The position numbers were made by a program, and so were the translations under genes. DNA of 64,000 nt, taken from the NCBI GenBank assembly GCA_902729315.2, contig LR746269.1, positions 5,363,501 to 5,427,500 of the forward strand, read 5' to 3'. Each line of letters begins with the position of its first letter. Within the stretch, counting starts at the first letter, position 1. Under the pieces are notes generated by a model. It searched no databases. It had not been told where the DNA came from and worked only from the letters and a program-made list of their open reading frames with translations. Shown here piece by piece: positions 49,397-62,641 of the stretch. The DNA is from Spirodela intermedia. Lineage: Eukaryota > Streptophyta > Magnoliopsida > Alismatales > Araceae.

Positions 49397-49924
49397 TCAA
49401 CGGCGGTCGCCGGGCGGCGGCTCCTGGTCAGACGTGGCGGAGAAGACGGAGACCTCCCCCACCAGCGGCATCCTCGATCGGCAGAGAGGGCACGTGCGCC
49501 ACCCCTCATCCGCCCAGCCGTCGATGCACCGCCGGTGAAACGCGTGCCGGCAGCTGCCCAGCTCCGCCACCTCCTTCCTCCTGCCCATGCCGCATAGACA
49601 CACGGCGCACAGCGGTTCCTCTTCTTCTTCTTCCTCTTCTTCTTCTTCTTCCTCCTCCTCCTCCGCGCAGCGACGGCCAGCGGCGGCCGGAACGGGGGGA
49701 CGCGCCGGGCGGAGGTGCCGCCTGATGGCCGCCAGGGCCGCCGCGGCGGGGAGGAGCGAGGGGAGGTCTGCCGAGGAAAGCCGGTAGATGTAGTCGTCGT
49801 CGGCGGGCGGCGCTGCCGTGGGAGGCGCGAGGAGGGCGGCGGAGAGGAAGAGCTTTATCTGCAGGAGCCTCTCGAAGATAGAATTCGGGCGGAGGAGGGA
49901 GAAGCAGGCCGAGGGGAAGCCCAT
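49397..49924 (-). CDS. RING-H2 E3 ubiquitin ligase, BRH1/RHA-like
   Basis: An intronless 175-residue protein. The start, MGFPSACFSLLRP, resembles the MGFP start of BRH1-type RING proteins, followed by a hydrophobic stretch (about residues 20-35) that may anchor it. The RING-H2 finger is complete: C106, C109, C125, H127, H130, C133, C145 and C148, with the tryptophan of GWRTCPLC in place. This spacing (CX2CX15CXHX2HX2CX11CX2C) is canonical, so E2 binding and ubiquitin transfer are expected. A run of sixteen glutamates (residues 88-103) directly before the finger is unusual and comes from a GAA/GAG repeat that may vary in length. BRH1 in Arabidopsis responds to brassinosteroid and elicitor; regulation here is unknown. 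Confidence 0.88.
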   Translation of the reverse strand: MGFPSACFSLLRPNSIFERLLQIKLFLSAALLAPPTAAPPADDDYIYRLSSADLPSLLPAAAALAAIRRHLRPARPPVPAAAGRRCAEEEEEEEEEEEEEEEEPLCAVCLCGMGRRKEVAELGSCRHAFHRRCIDGWADEGWRTCPLCRSRMPLVGEVSVFSATSDQEPPPGDRR

Positions 49925-51327
49925 GGCGGATGGGAGGAGGAGAGAGGGGCACGGAGGTCGGCTTGGCGAACGGTTCTGGGTAGTACTTCGCCGGCGGGCC
50001 GTCGCCGTCTCAAGGTCATCTCTTTCGCTCGTTCATAGTCAGTGTCGTAATTAATATCTCTTACCGACCTTGACGGAGATCATTAGTCGACCTGTTTAAT
50101 GCCCATCATTTGGATCAATATGATCGCATCACTGAACGCAGATTTTGACCTTTTGTACCTAAAGTGAGCGCACCAACCTCCGGTGGCGTTGGTTGGGAGA
50201 CCCTGCTGGCTTTATTTGACCCCTGATGGGGGCCCACCTTGACTTGTTAATTATCTCTCCACGATGGTGTCATCACCCACGAATAGATAAGTTTTCCTCG
50301 CGTACGCATCAATGTGCGAGTACGTGATTACTGGAGGTAAGTCAACGGGTTAGGAGTAAAAAGCAGTTAACTTTTTTCTCCCTTTTCCTCAATCATATAT
50401 ATTCAACGTAGAATATATTTTACGAAAATTTGGGAGATCAGGCTTATGGGTGGTATTTTTTAAGGAAAATAAATCAATAAAATATACTTTTAAAAATAAA
50501 TATGTAGTTGAGCGGATTTTTATTTTTCAGTAAAATATTTATTATACTTAAAACGTTGTTCACGTGATCACAATTTTCGAAAGATAAAACAATAAATGAA
50601 ATACACGTGAATAATAACTCCAGGGAAGGAGATTACCTCACGGAGGAGGTTGCCTCCGGGGAAGGACATTGCCTCACGAAGAGTAAGCCAGTGGCATCCA
50701 ACCGTACGATATGAAACCTATTTCTCATCCCAGCCGTCCGTGACTTCATAGATTTTCGCGCTAGCTGGCCTTGGGCCAAATCGTCCAGGCCCAAAAGCCT
50801 CCGACGAACCATTCCTTACTAGGCCGGACCAAAAAGCCCATTGTGCGTTTGGACTTTCTACTGATCCGACAAGCGGGGAGGAATCCACGTCACGAGTCAG
50901 CCTGCTCTTTGAATAGGCTGACGTGACATGAGCGTCGCCTTTCAGTTATAACGGTGCCCATGTGGGCCAGTTTCTGCCACGATAAGCAACTGACGTGGCA
51001 CTCTCGATGGGAGGGCACGATGATGGGGACCGGCAGCCTAGCACGCGTTAGCTGGCTACTAGTAATAGTAATTACTAGATTGTAAAATTGCAGATTTTGA
51101 TCGGTCACGATCGCGTCGGACACTTCTGTCTCCGCGTTGACTTCGCAAAGGTAACTGGATGGATCTCGTTCTGACACGCACCCTGATCCGAGGGACCGTC
51201 GTCGTCACGTAAAACGACCGCCGTCTGCTGCTCCACGAAGGAGCCGCTTCTAGTCGGGAGTGGGAGGTAGAGGAAGAGCAGAGAAGCGGCGGCGAGCGGC
51301 GGGCGGCGGCGGGCGGCGGCGGAGGTG
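49925..51327. other. Divergent intergenic region between RING-H2 and STP genes
   Basis: No gene recognised. It serves as promoter space for both genes (start codons 1.4 kb apart). At 50624-50690 a short imperfect direct repeat occurs (ggaaggagattacctcacgg and ggaaggacattgcctcacga). Several GTCAAC/GTTGAC sites are present. Confidence 0.5.
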
Positions 51328-53121
51328 ATGGCGGGTGGATCGCTTGGCGCCGTCGGCGTGTCCAAGGAGAGGGCGGAGCAGTATCAGGGGAGGGTGACGC
51401 CGTTCGTGGTCATGGCCTCCTTTGTGGCGGCAATCGGCGGCTCCATCTTCGGCTACGACATTGGCATCTCCGGTAGGGTTTTCCCCTTTCTTTCTCCTCT
51501 TCCTCTAAATCGTCTTCCTCCTCTGAATCTGTGATCTCCATGGATCTGGTTGCAGGGGGGGTGACCTCGATGGACCCCTTCCTGGAGAAGTTCTTCCCGA
51601 CGGTGTACAGGAAGAAGAACTTCCAGTCGGAGAGCAATTACTGCAAGTACGACAACCAGGGCCTCGCCGCGTTCACCTCCTCTCTCTACCTCGCCGGCCT
51701 CGTCGCCTCCCTCGCCGCCTCCCCCGTCACGAGGAGCTACGGCCGCCGCGCCAGCATCGTCTGCGGCGGCATCAGCTTCCTCGTCGGCGCCGCCCTCAAC
51801 GCCGCCGCCGCCAACCTGATAATGCTCATTCTCGGCCGCATCATGCTCGGCGTCGGCATCGGCTTCGGCAACCAAGTAATCAATCACCCCTCAGTTGTCT
51901 TCAACCTCCGAAACTTCTCTGCAAATCGGGTGCCCTAATTCCGTCTCCTTCCTCGTCTTCTTCTTCGCAGGCGGTGCCCCTCTATCTCTCCGAGATGGCG
52001 CCGGCCCACCTCAGGGGAGGGCTCAACATGATGTTCCAGCTGGCGACGACCACGGGGATCTTCACGGCCAACATGGTCAACTACGGCACCGAGAGGATCG
52101 ATCCGTGGGGGTGGAGGCTCTCCCTGGGCCTCGCCGCCGTGCCGGCGGCGCTGATGACCGTCGGCGGGTTCCTCCTCCCGGAGACCCCCAATAGTCTCCT
52201 CGAACAGGGTTTCCCCGAAAAGGGAAGAAGGGTTCTGGAGAAGATCAGAGGGACCCGCCATGTCGAAGCCGAGCTCCAGGACATGGTGGAGGCCAGTCAG
52301 CTGGCCATCTCTGTTGAGCACCCCTTCAGGAACATCCTTGAGAGGAGGAACCGGCCGCAGCTGGTGCTGGCCATCTTCATGCCGGCCTTCCAGATCCTCA
52401 CCGGCATCAACTCCATCCTCTTCTACGCGCCGGTGCTGTTCCAGAGCATGGGTTTCGAGGGCAGGGCGGCGCTCTACTCCTCCGTCATGACCGGCGCCGT
52501 TCTCATGACCTCCACCCTCGTCTCCATCGCCACCGTCGACCGGTGGGGTAGGAGGCCTCTGCTCATCTCCGGCGGGATTCAGATGATCGTCTGCCAGGTG
52601 AGAAGAAACCCACCCTCATTTTCTTTCTTTCAGAAACAGGTGGCGCCGCCGGCTCATCATCGTCGTAGTGCTGGAACGAGCAGGTGACGGTGGCGGTGAT
52701 GCTGGGGCTGAAGCTGCCGGACACCGGCGAGCTCTCGAGGGGGTTCTCCATAGCGGTGGTGGCGGTGGTGTGCCTGTTCGTGGCGGCGTTCGGGTGGTCC
52801 TGGGGACCGCTGGGGTGGACGGTGCCGAGCGAGATATTCCCGCTAGAGACGAGGTCGGCGGGGCAGAGCATTACGGTGGCGGTGAACCTGCTGTTCACCT
52901 TCGCCATCGCCCAGTCCTTCTTGTCTCTGCTCTGCTCGCTCAAGTTCGGGATCTTCCTCTTCTTCGCCGCATGGATCACCGCCATGACGGGCTTCGTCTG
53001 GGCCTTCCTGCCGGAGACGAAGGGCATCCCCATCGAGGAGATGATCCTCCAGTGGAGGAAGCACTGGTTCTGGAAGAGGATCGTGCCGCCACTCGAGGAA
53101 CCGGACTCGACTAACCCATAG
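51328..53121 (+). CDS. Sugar transport protein (STP), monosaccharide/H+ symporter
   Basis: Four exons: 51328-51472, 51556-51875, 51971-52597 and 52684-53121, joining in frame to 509 residues, normal for STPs. It belongs to the major facilitator superfamily with twelve expected membrane helices. Signatures in order: [106 protein letters not shown] and [11 protein letters not shown]. Cysteine 78 in NYCKYDNQ and a later cysteine in LLCSLKFG correspond to positions joined by a disulphide in Arabidopsis STP10, as I recall. The proton-coupling aspartate (FGYD) is present. Plasma-membrane hexose uptake is the expected role; the exact sugar cannot be read from sequence. Intron 3 is only 86 bases. I started at the ATG at 51328; the in-frame codon before it is GTG. 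Confidence 0.95.
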
Positions 53122-55096
53122 AGGGGGACGGCCGCTGTCAAAGAGACGGCTACTGCTACTTCAGCGAGGCTGATGAGAGGAGGATAATTAGCTGACGGCC
53201 GTTGACCATGCCGTCGTTAAATTATTGGATCATGCAACTTCTTGAAACAAATACAAATAAAATATACTCTTTGTGTCCTTCATCATCTTCACAGTTCAAA
53301 TCCAGTTGTTCTCACGTGTATGCTGATCTGGCGGCTTGCAGGATCAAATCCACAAAGGTGAGGGGTCCAAGTTAATTACTACCATATTTATACTTTAATT
53401 TATATTTTGATGAAAAAAAGATGAAAAAATATTAAATCTAATGATTTTCGATCACATATATATATTTTTATCATTGAATGAAAATTTCCGTATTATAAAT
53501 AGGAAGAGCCCATAATGTTATATGGGCATCAAAGAGATATCACTAAAGATGGAATCTAGATGTCCAAAGTAGCTTGCAGATTTGCTTTCTATTTATAGCT
53601 TGGATGGATATCTTCTATAATTCTACTTGGCATTCCATGGCCCACAAAAATAGGTGACTTCATCTATCACCCAAATCTTAAAATAATTTTGATTTTATAT
53701 GTAGATCACATTGAATGAACAATTCTTCCTAAAACTCTAAAAAATTAAGATATATGAGAAAAATTATACTTGATATTAGGCTTCCTTTGCTTACCCACTC
53801 CAAGGTTTCACACTGTTTTAAGTGCACTTCTTCGCTCAGGTCTCCATGGAGTTTTCATGTCCATTGGGTATATATTTAAATGAAAATGATCCACTAGAGC
53901 TTTTGCATATATTTTTAAATATAGACAATGCCTTGTTGTTCCATCACCATTCAAAAAGTCTATTAAAATCTTAGATATGGAGGAAAAAAACCAAATCATA
54001 ATCTTTTAAAATATAACACACACCTATGACATAGTATGTGGATAATGTTTAATGGTGGTGCATTTCTAATGTCATTTATATGGAGTTAATATTTTTCTCT
54101 AGCCCTTGAGAAATGAACAAGGAAAATTTACTCTCTTCATTTGATTCAATCTTCTAATCATCAACTCTCTTCATACTCTTCCCTTTAGACTCATCTGCAT
54201 ATTATAATTTACTTTATGCCATATTTTTTACATTTCTTCTTTCAGGATGTGAGAAGTTATTGCTCATTAGGTAGTTATTTTCCCTACAATCAAAGAAATT
54301 CTCATATTCAATGCGATGTTGAAGATTTAACCCAATTATTGGCGGCCCTTAAGTATCTTTAAGTGGGTATTATCATATGTGTAATGCTTATTTCAAATAA
54401 TGAGAGAAAACCAAATTATTTGCCTATTATACCTCTATGCTAGAGACACAATCAATATTTTAAAGTAAATCAACACAATGAATAATTACCTCATTGTTTA
54501 AATAGTAAGTCAAAGTACTAGGAAATGCCTAGTTGAGGACCAAATTTAAAAATATTAGAAGTAAATATAATATGAATGAATTTTTAATAGGCTAAAATTA
54601 TTAGAAGCTATGTAGAGATGTGTGTGTATATATATATCTTAATAACAAATACATGATAAATATATATTTATATATATAATTACTATGCTACAAAATCAAT
54701 TTTATTTCATTATTTATTTTTATAACTTTAACTAGCACCATTTGTTGACTTTTAGTGCTTGAAGTTTTGAAGTTGACTAAAGACATTTCCATAATATATT
54801 ATAAATTGTCTTAAGGTTAAGAATATTGTAATTAAGTTTATTAACTTCAATAAAGGTTGCATCAAAATTTAGAATCTTTCAAATATGTTCAACTAGTATT
54901 TATATTTTATAGGGAGCTAGCATAATATTCCTTGTTCATTTTCACTTAATTAAAAGTGGAAAAATAAATCAAAGGTGACGTGAATTAGAATGTTTATGAC
55001 AAACAATGTTGAGTAAATATGGATCTTCTATTTTTGTAGATGCTCAAGAGTATGAAATTTGACTTGAACTGCTTGAATGAGGAAGCTAAGGATGAA
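53122..55096. other. AT-rich intergenic region, probably old transposon debris
   Basis: No gene recognised. After the STP 3' flank the sequence becomes very AT-rich, with a (TA) run near 54628-54680. A minus-strand frame at 53808-53999 may be a retroelement fragment but I could not place it. Confidence 0.4.
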
Positions 55097-56818
55097 TGAT
55101 AAGTCTTCATTATCATGAGTTAATAATTAGTAAATAATATAATTTTAGCCTTAACTCATAATAAATAAATTTATATTTGTGTTAAAATATGAAAAGTAGT
55201 TTTTAATTGATTAACGTAATTTTTTGGTTAATTATATGATTTTTTTATAAATTTATATGATTTTATAATGTTATTTTTAAGATAAATAAAAAAGAAATAA
55301 AAATAAAAATATAATAGAATGTGAGGTACCCATTGGCCAGCCATGCTTGCAAGCGGGTCGAAAGCGTAGTTGGAGAGTAGCCACAAGTAGGGGGGCTCGA
55401 GTGGCTAGGACTAATGGGGGCACGTGTGCATCACTCTGCTTCCACATCACCGATGGCCAATTGGCTGTGGGGTAAAGAATGGTCGTACATATAGGAGAAA
55501 ATGACTTACTTGTAAATATAATATTACTATATATTCGTCTGAAACTTCGGTGCACAAGCGATGTGAGACTAAACTTACATCACGTCACACCTTCCCTAAA
55601 AGGCTTCAATAATTTTAATACTTATAATACCCCTTATTTATAACAGATATATACTATAATGACGTCATTTGATAAGTGTATTATAATACTTATTTTAATC
55701 TCTCTCATGTAGGTAGGTAATCGGCGTAGGCTTGAATCTTCTTAGAGCCAAAACTCATATTTTTTATCTGATTATCATGACTTTCCTATAGATCGACAGT
55801 GAGGGATTAAGTTGTTAGAATTACTGAATCATTAGTGAAAATCTCATCAATACAATTCATAAAGTATTGTTACTAAAATGACCAAATGATTCGTAATAAA
55901 AAGATTATAAATCCATCGAGTAAAGTATCTTCAATTGATCGACGAACAAGTCGTCGTCGAGAAGAGGACGATTCACTGGGAGATGAGTTGTTACCTCATG
56001 AGAGCATACCGAATGCGATGAAGAGCCTCTTTTTGCTGCGTGGACCTGAAGATGAAGTTTCTTGACACACGCCCCACCTCCATCTAGCTTCTCTTTGTTG
56101 GATGACAATCACCGGAGAGCCACAAAGTTGTTGTTTTTCTGCTCCACTAGGTGACTGTTGCCGGAGATGATTCGACGACTCATTTCATTGATCTCTAGAC
56201 TTCGCAAGAAGATCTAAAGATTGCTCATGTCGTCCTTGTCTAAGGAGAGCCTTCGAGGCTGTGGACACTATATGATGATCCTCTTGAACGTTCAAGATTT
56301 TAATGCATCGTCAACGCATTACCACCGCGGTGTCGAAACTTTATTTTCCTTCTTTCAATTTAATTTTCACTTCATTTAGTGATAATTTGTATGATTTAAA
56401 TTTATCAAGTTATACTTCATTCAATTACGATTTTTCTGGCTTTTACAGATCTTAATTTGATCAATTAAGTCGTATGTAATCACTTAAGTAAGAATTTTTA
56501 GATAGAACTCTATTTTCGCCTGATTCATATTCGCTAGGTGCCGATATTATCTTGACATCTGCACCCTTATTTTTCTTTTTTATAAATTTTAAATATATTT
56601 TATTTTTATTTCTTAGTATAAAATTCATAAAAAAATAGTATTTTTTGACAAAATTCGAAATAATTATCTGATATATTACATCCTTGTGATCGATTTAGAA
56701 AATTACCACTATTTTTAGAAGTTCTATTGAATTATGATTAATATATTTATTTATAAATACTTCTAAATATCTAAAAAATTATATTTATAAATTTTAAATT
56801 TACGTGATTTACTATACA
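55097..56818 (+). repeat. TGATAAG repeat family, copy B (best-preserved)
   Basis: It runs from TGATAAGTCTTCATTATCA to ACTATACA. The second 5' inverted repeat is perfect here (ATGAGTTAA/TTAACTCAT). A GC-richer core, about 55320-55480, contains stretches shared with copy C. A TATATATT box lies near 55530, followed by a block with tgtgagactaaactta. On the minus strand, 55905-56108 is an open frame of 67 codons whose last 60 residues match copy C. The flanks are atgaa on the left and atgac on the right, a possible 5-bp target duplication with one mismatch. This supports an inserted unit, perhaps a solo LTR of an unidentified LTR retrotransposon. Confidence 0.75.
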
Positions 56819-59729
56819 ATGACTAAGTCACATCAATAGACAATGTGAAGCTTTTCTTCTTTTACCTTTTCTTCATTTTTCTCATATTTTACTTAATTTA
56901 GGGAAAAGGTTCCTCTCTTATACAATGGCCATTTGTCAATGCATTGCAACTTAACAACTAGTGATTGGTCCATAATGTGTTGTTTGTGCATTACTTACTA
57001 CATTATATTCCTCTTAAAGTTAACTTTCATCTTACAACTAAAAATCATTTTAATCATATGAGTTAGTGATATGGTCCGTTATGCCCTCAAATAATTTTCT
57101 TAATATATTAATTATTTTAAAATATAAGGATTTAAAATTTTACATCTTAATGCATAATTTGCTGCATTTATTTATCTTATGATTTTCTTTCAAGTGAGAA
57201 ACTTTATACTCACATTATTAATACATTTTGAATCCAAATTCATTTCATAAAGCTTCAAAAACATAAATATTTGATCATCTTGTCTTTGAGGCAATTTATA
57301 AAATTCAATCATACTATTGAGCCTTATATTTTTGGAAGTGCGCTTGATTGTTCTATCTTGTACTCTATATAAAGTAATCAACATCATTTGAACATATAAT
57401 TCAACTACTATTAAATCACTAAATTATCTTTCTAGATATTTTGTCATCATCAAAATAGTTGTCTTTGAAAACTTTCAACTTATCATGGTCTTGAGAGAGA
57501 AAGTGTGACAACCCATTGGTCAACCCAATCAAGTGAGACCAAATTTCAAGAGAAATAAATATAGATATTGTACTATAAAGATTAACATATGACATGACAA
57601 AAGATTTCTAAATAATTCAATCTATCATAACAAAAAAATAATATCACTGATATATTATAAAATCTTTGATTGACATGTCTATATATTGACCAAATATTTT
57701 TGTCAAATTGCAACATGACATCAATCTTAATGTACAGTTTAATATTTTAAGGATTTGGTGTCCAAATATCAAAATTTTCAGTTTTATAAATGACTTTTTG
57801 AAAGAACTTTCAAATAACGATTCAACATTGATTATATCATTCTACATATGTCATCATCTACTTGAAAAAATATATTATAATATTTTCTTAAAATTTAAAT
57901 CACACACAAATACAAGAATTATTTTTTTTAGTATTAAAATACCAATTTGTAATGAGGGTAGAAGGTTAAGCTAATGTCTTAGTTTTTAACATGGGGTGAT
58001 AGACATTAGAAATTTATCAAGTAGTTGATTTACATATCTCATGAAGATCAAATAGGGATAAGTATAAACCTAGGGTAAGGTTTTGACTCTAGAAAAATAC
58101 ACAAGTCAAAATAGAGTTGAACCACTATAAATTTATGTCTATATACCAAACTTTATTGTGTCAACTTGTGTATTTCGTTATTACATTGACTTTGTAACCT
58201 TAGTATGTTAACCCCTCTAACTAAATAATATATTAGATCCATTGAGAGAAATCTAATGAATTTGTGTCAACCATTATATTATAATTTAATATAAACTATT
58301 TACAACACTCATATAAAGTAAAATATAATAGAAAACTAATTCAGTAGTTCTTAAAATATAATTTAGCTTACAAGGAAATCAACATGACATAACCATCTCT
58401 ACAGCTTGTGACATAATAATAAATAGTGGGCCATCTATTATACATTTGAGGGTAATCTTTGTTAATACTAAAATATCATACATGAGAGGAGAATACTAAA
58501 TAATGATCTCCAATTCATTGCAACTCTTATATTGCTCCTCAAGTGCTTTTACAACTTTTATAAATACAAAACGTGTAATTGTAAGAAATGATGAACATTC
58601 TGGTCAAATATCTTTAAAAAGCACTTATTATAATATATTAAAAGTCTACTTGCTTTTCAGACTTGTTGTAATTCAAGAAAAACTCTCAACCATAGGGCAA
58701 CAATGAAAAATCAATTAATCTATTTTGTATTTTTTTTCCTTCTTTATCAGCTCCTCTTTCCTCTCTTCTTCATATTCTTACTTATATTCTTTGCCTTGAT
58801 TGAGTTCATCTCAAGTGAAGACAACATCAAACTTTCACCTCCTTCGTCTCATTTTCCATCGTCCATTGGCACCATTGTTGGGAGATGAAAATTCTTCTAA
58901 GTTGTTCTTGATTACTACTATCACCATTGTCATGGACACAATAGTGGTTGTTATTGTTATCATTGATGAATGTTCTTCTCAACTATTTAATAGAATTATT
59001 GGAGTTACTCATTGACAAAATATTTTATTTGTAATTGACCTATGATATCTTCTGCAACCAAAATGGAATAAACCCTTCAAAGACTTAACTAGGTTTGTTG
59101 GATGTTAATCTAAATGGACTATGTATGTGAGAAGTTTTTTGGTTCTTGCTACTCAATATATATATCTCATTGTAATTATTTAGGGTAATTTTTCACTAGT
59201 TATATTCATTTTCATCATATTAATTTAGAGATACTAAGCACTATTTCATGAGGTAGTCTAGTGAATTTTCCTTAAGTTCTATTCATTATCTTGAATTGAT
59301 TTGATATTCTACTTCTCATCAAAATTGTTAAAATTAGGAAGAAATAACAAGGAGTTGAGAAGAGTAAAATGAGTAATATGATCTCTTCATCGAATTTATC
59401 TTTAGAAACTAGTAGATGAAAGACAAACTGTAATGAGATGTGAATTCACAAATTTAAATTGAGCTTACAAATTAAATCTAGAGTTGATGAGACATAAGTA
59501 CACTCCATGGTTTGTTAAGAAAAATATATATATTAGAGTTTGAAATGAACTTGATAATATGTTTGGTTTGACCAAAGAACCATAAATTGTAGACCTTGAA
59601 TATAAGGCTTGGTTTCAAGAAAATAGTTTAGTTACATTATGGATTTTGAATTCTTTTAATTCAAAAATAATAAATTATTTTACACAAATAAAACAAATGA
59701 TAAATATAAATAATATTTGGTCACTATTA
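56819..59729. other. AT-rich region, no gene recognised
   Basis: Very AT-rich with many stops on both strands. A stretch at 58480-58600 (gagaggagaata, cattgcaactctta, ctcctcaagtgcttttac) resembles 62865-62960 in the same orientation. This could reflect a shared unidentified repeat or sequence flanking the copia relic. No pol motifs were seen before about 59750. Confidence 0.4.
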
Positions 59730-62641
59730 TGACACTATTATTTGTTACCTAACAATGAAGAAATATGTTTCTTGGAGACTTACCTATTAAAAAAGGATAT
59801 AAATATCTTATGATCAATCCTAGTTATATCCCATTCAAGTTTTATTCATTATTCATATAACACCTCACTTCTTGATCATCCTAGTGTCATGTATGATCTT
59901 AATGGAGAACCCATTAACCAAGTTGAGTTTGTGGAAATTGACAAATAACTTATTACTTATTCTTGTGGAGGTAGAGGTAATGGTGGGAAAAGACTAACTA
60001 TTGAGCTTCCACCTCATAAAGTTGTTATACCTTAAGTCTTGAAATAGCTCATATTTTAAGTCTTATTGAAGTTCAAGATGAAATACCTATTGAACTTAAA
60101 ATTGCGATATGAAATGGAGTTTACTTATGCACACAACACTTAGTACCTAAATTTGTAAACTATCTAAGAATCACTCATAATTATTTATTTTGAGAACACT
60201 ATATTTTTTTTTGTTATTACTACAAATGATATTAATTGGGTAATAACAATGAAAGAATAAATGAAAGCCATATATAATGAAATAATATGTACATCAATTA
60301 AAAAATTGAAATAAATGAAAGTATTATTGTCACTATGTATCTAATATGGTCAAAATTTAGATCAATTAGATATTAAAAATAGATTCCTAAATGATGATTT
60401 AAATGAAAAATTATATATGCACCGTCTTACAAAGGTAGTTGATAAGTCTTCATTATCATGAGTTAATAATTAGTAAATAATATAGTTTTAGCCTTAAATC
60501 ATGATAAATAGACTTATATTTGTGTTAAAGTGTGAAAAGTGGTTTTCAATTGATTAACGTGATTTTTTGGGTAATTATGTGATTTTATACGAATTTATAT
60601 AATTTTTACAATCTTAGTTTTGAGATAAATAAAGAAAAAGAAATAAAAATAAAAATAAAGCAAAGTGGGGGGACTCATCGGCCAACCGAGCCCGCAAGCG
60701 AGTCAAAAGTGCAGTCAGAGAGGAGCTACAAGTAAAGGCTTGAGTAGCTTGGACAAATAGGGGCACGTGTGTGTCACTCCCCTTCCACGTCACCAGTGGC
60801 CAACTGGTTGTGGGGTAAGGAGTGGTCGTACACGTACGAGAAAGAGACTTACTTCCAAATGTAACATTACTATATATTCATCCAAAAATTTGACGCACAA
60901 ATAATGTGAGATTAAACATGCGTCACACCTTCTCTAGAAAGGGCGGGCAACCGGTGCAGGCTTGAATCTTCTTAGAGCCAAAACTCATATTTTTTTATCT
61001 GATTATCGTGACTTTTCTATAGATTGCCAGTGAAAGATTAAACAATCAAAATCACTAGATGATCAGTGAAAATCTCGTCAACGTGATTTGTAGAGTATTG
61101 TTACTAAAATTATTGAACGATTCACGATAAAAAGATCACAAATCTATGGAGTAAAGCATCTCTAATTGATCGACGAATAAGTTGTCATTGGTAAGAGGAC
61201 GATTCCCCGAAAGACAAGTCGTCACCTCTTGAGATCGTACCAGATGCGATGAAGAGCCTCCTCTTGCTACGCAGACCTGAGGATGAAGTTCTTTGACACG
61301 CGCCCCACCTCCATCCAACTCCTCTCTGTCATGTAATAGTCGTCGGAGAGCTGCAAAATTGTTATTTTCCGTTCTACTAAGTGACAGCCACCGGAGACGA
61401 TTTGACGACTCATTTCATTGATTTCTAAACTTTGCAAGATAATCTAGAGATTACCTATGTCATCTCTGTCCAAGGAAAGACTTCGAGGTCATGGACACTG
61501 CACGACGATCCTCTTGAACGCTCTTAACCAATGTGTAATTTTTATTATTTTTGTTGATTATATAATCCTCACATACAATGATGTCCATGAAATACATACT
61601 TTGAATGAAAAGTTGATGAATGAATTTAAAGTTTAAAACTCGAGAGACCGAACGTATTTTTTTGATAGTAAAATTTTAAAGTTTAGGAGTGACTTATATG
61701 TTTGCAAAATTATGTATATACTTACACTTAAAGAAGATATGGAAGTTGTGATGGAAACTTGCCTGCACACCTATGGAGAACAACCGACTCCTTTCTAGCA
61801 CTAATGGAGATTAACTTTTAGTAAAAACTAAATGCTCATATCAACAAATAGTGACAAATTATTATACTTGTCAGATCTAGCTTATAAAGTGAGTATTGTT
61901 AGCCATTATATGTATGCTCCTAGGATTAGATACATATATGGTAAATCTTATATTGCAATACTTGTAATCATGTCTTGAAAAATGATTATTATTCATTGAA
62001 TCAAGATACTAGAGGGTTACACTAATACAAATTAGGTTGGATTACATGAAGACAAAAAAATTACTACAAATTACATATTTTTGGGAGGAAATTTAGTTAT
62101 GTGAAGGAACGAGAAAGATATTATGGTGGCTAGATTACATGAAGAAGTTATATTTTATGACATGGCTTATGGGGAAATTAAATTATTGTTGCTAAAACAC
62201 TTGTTTATATATTTTGGTGTTGAATCTAAGCTACTAATACAATTATATTACAATAATAGGATTACAATAAATAATGAAAATAATTTAATATAACATGACA
62301 TGACGAAGTATATTGAAATTGACTGACATTTTGTTTGGAAGAAGCATGGCTGAAAATAACTTGTCTTTTTTATACATGATTAGAAATATTGTGACCAACC
62401 TCATTTACTTTAATTCTTCTCAAGTTGAACGTTATTAATATCTACACTCAACTTGAGGGGGAGTGTTGTGAGATATGAGGCATTTTTTGATCAAATGTCC
62501 TTCAAGGATCACTTCATGTAATGTTAAAAATATATTGACTTTTTGGAATTGATATAACTTTTTGCTCAATGTCTATTTTTATTTTATTTTCCTCTCTCCT
62601 CTTTCCCTTCTCTTGTCATGATTCCTCAATGTTCAATAACA
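59730..62641 (+). mobile_element. Decayed Ty1/copia retrotransposon, pol to 3' LTR, with nested repeat
   Basis: Plus-strand translation, with many stops and shifts, follows copia pol in order: a PIKKGYKYLMINPSY stretch before RT, NDINWVITMKE, then QLDIKNRFLNDDLNEKLYMH (RT start) up to 60439. After the nested repeat come VDYIILTYNDVHEIHTLNEK (the YVDD region), LAYKVSIVSHYMYAPR, FLGGNLV, RNase H with MTKYIEID, and a final NVINIYTQLEGE-like segment. A polypurine tract, TTGAGGGGGAG, ends at 62463, and a 178-bp 3' LTR with TGTTG...AACA ends spans 62464-62641. The second aspartate of the catalytic YVDD reads Y here. No 5' LTR or gag was found. Inactive. Confidence 0.8.
60440..61523 (+). repeat. TGATAAG repeat family, copy C (truncated, nested in copia RT)
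   Basis: It begins with the same TGATAAGTCTTCATTATCA end and follows copy B, but lacks about 115 bp after the tgtgagattaaac block and stops at cttgaacgctc, missing the last 500 or so bases. A minus-strand open frame at 61136-61318 (60 codons) matches the one in copy B at about 40 of 60 residues in my hand alignment. It sits between two parts of copia reverse transcriptase, and the RT part between them is missing, so a deletion accompanied or followed insertion. Confidence 0.75.

Noticed and set aside
53808-53999. Minus-strand frame as a retrotransposon RT fragment
   Set aside because: A vague resemblance to an FLNGD-type stretch was not backed by further pol motifs in order, unlike the relics at 25-28 and 60-62 kb.
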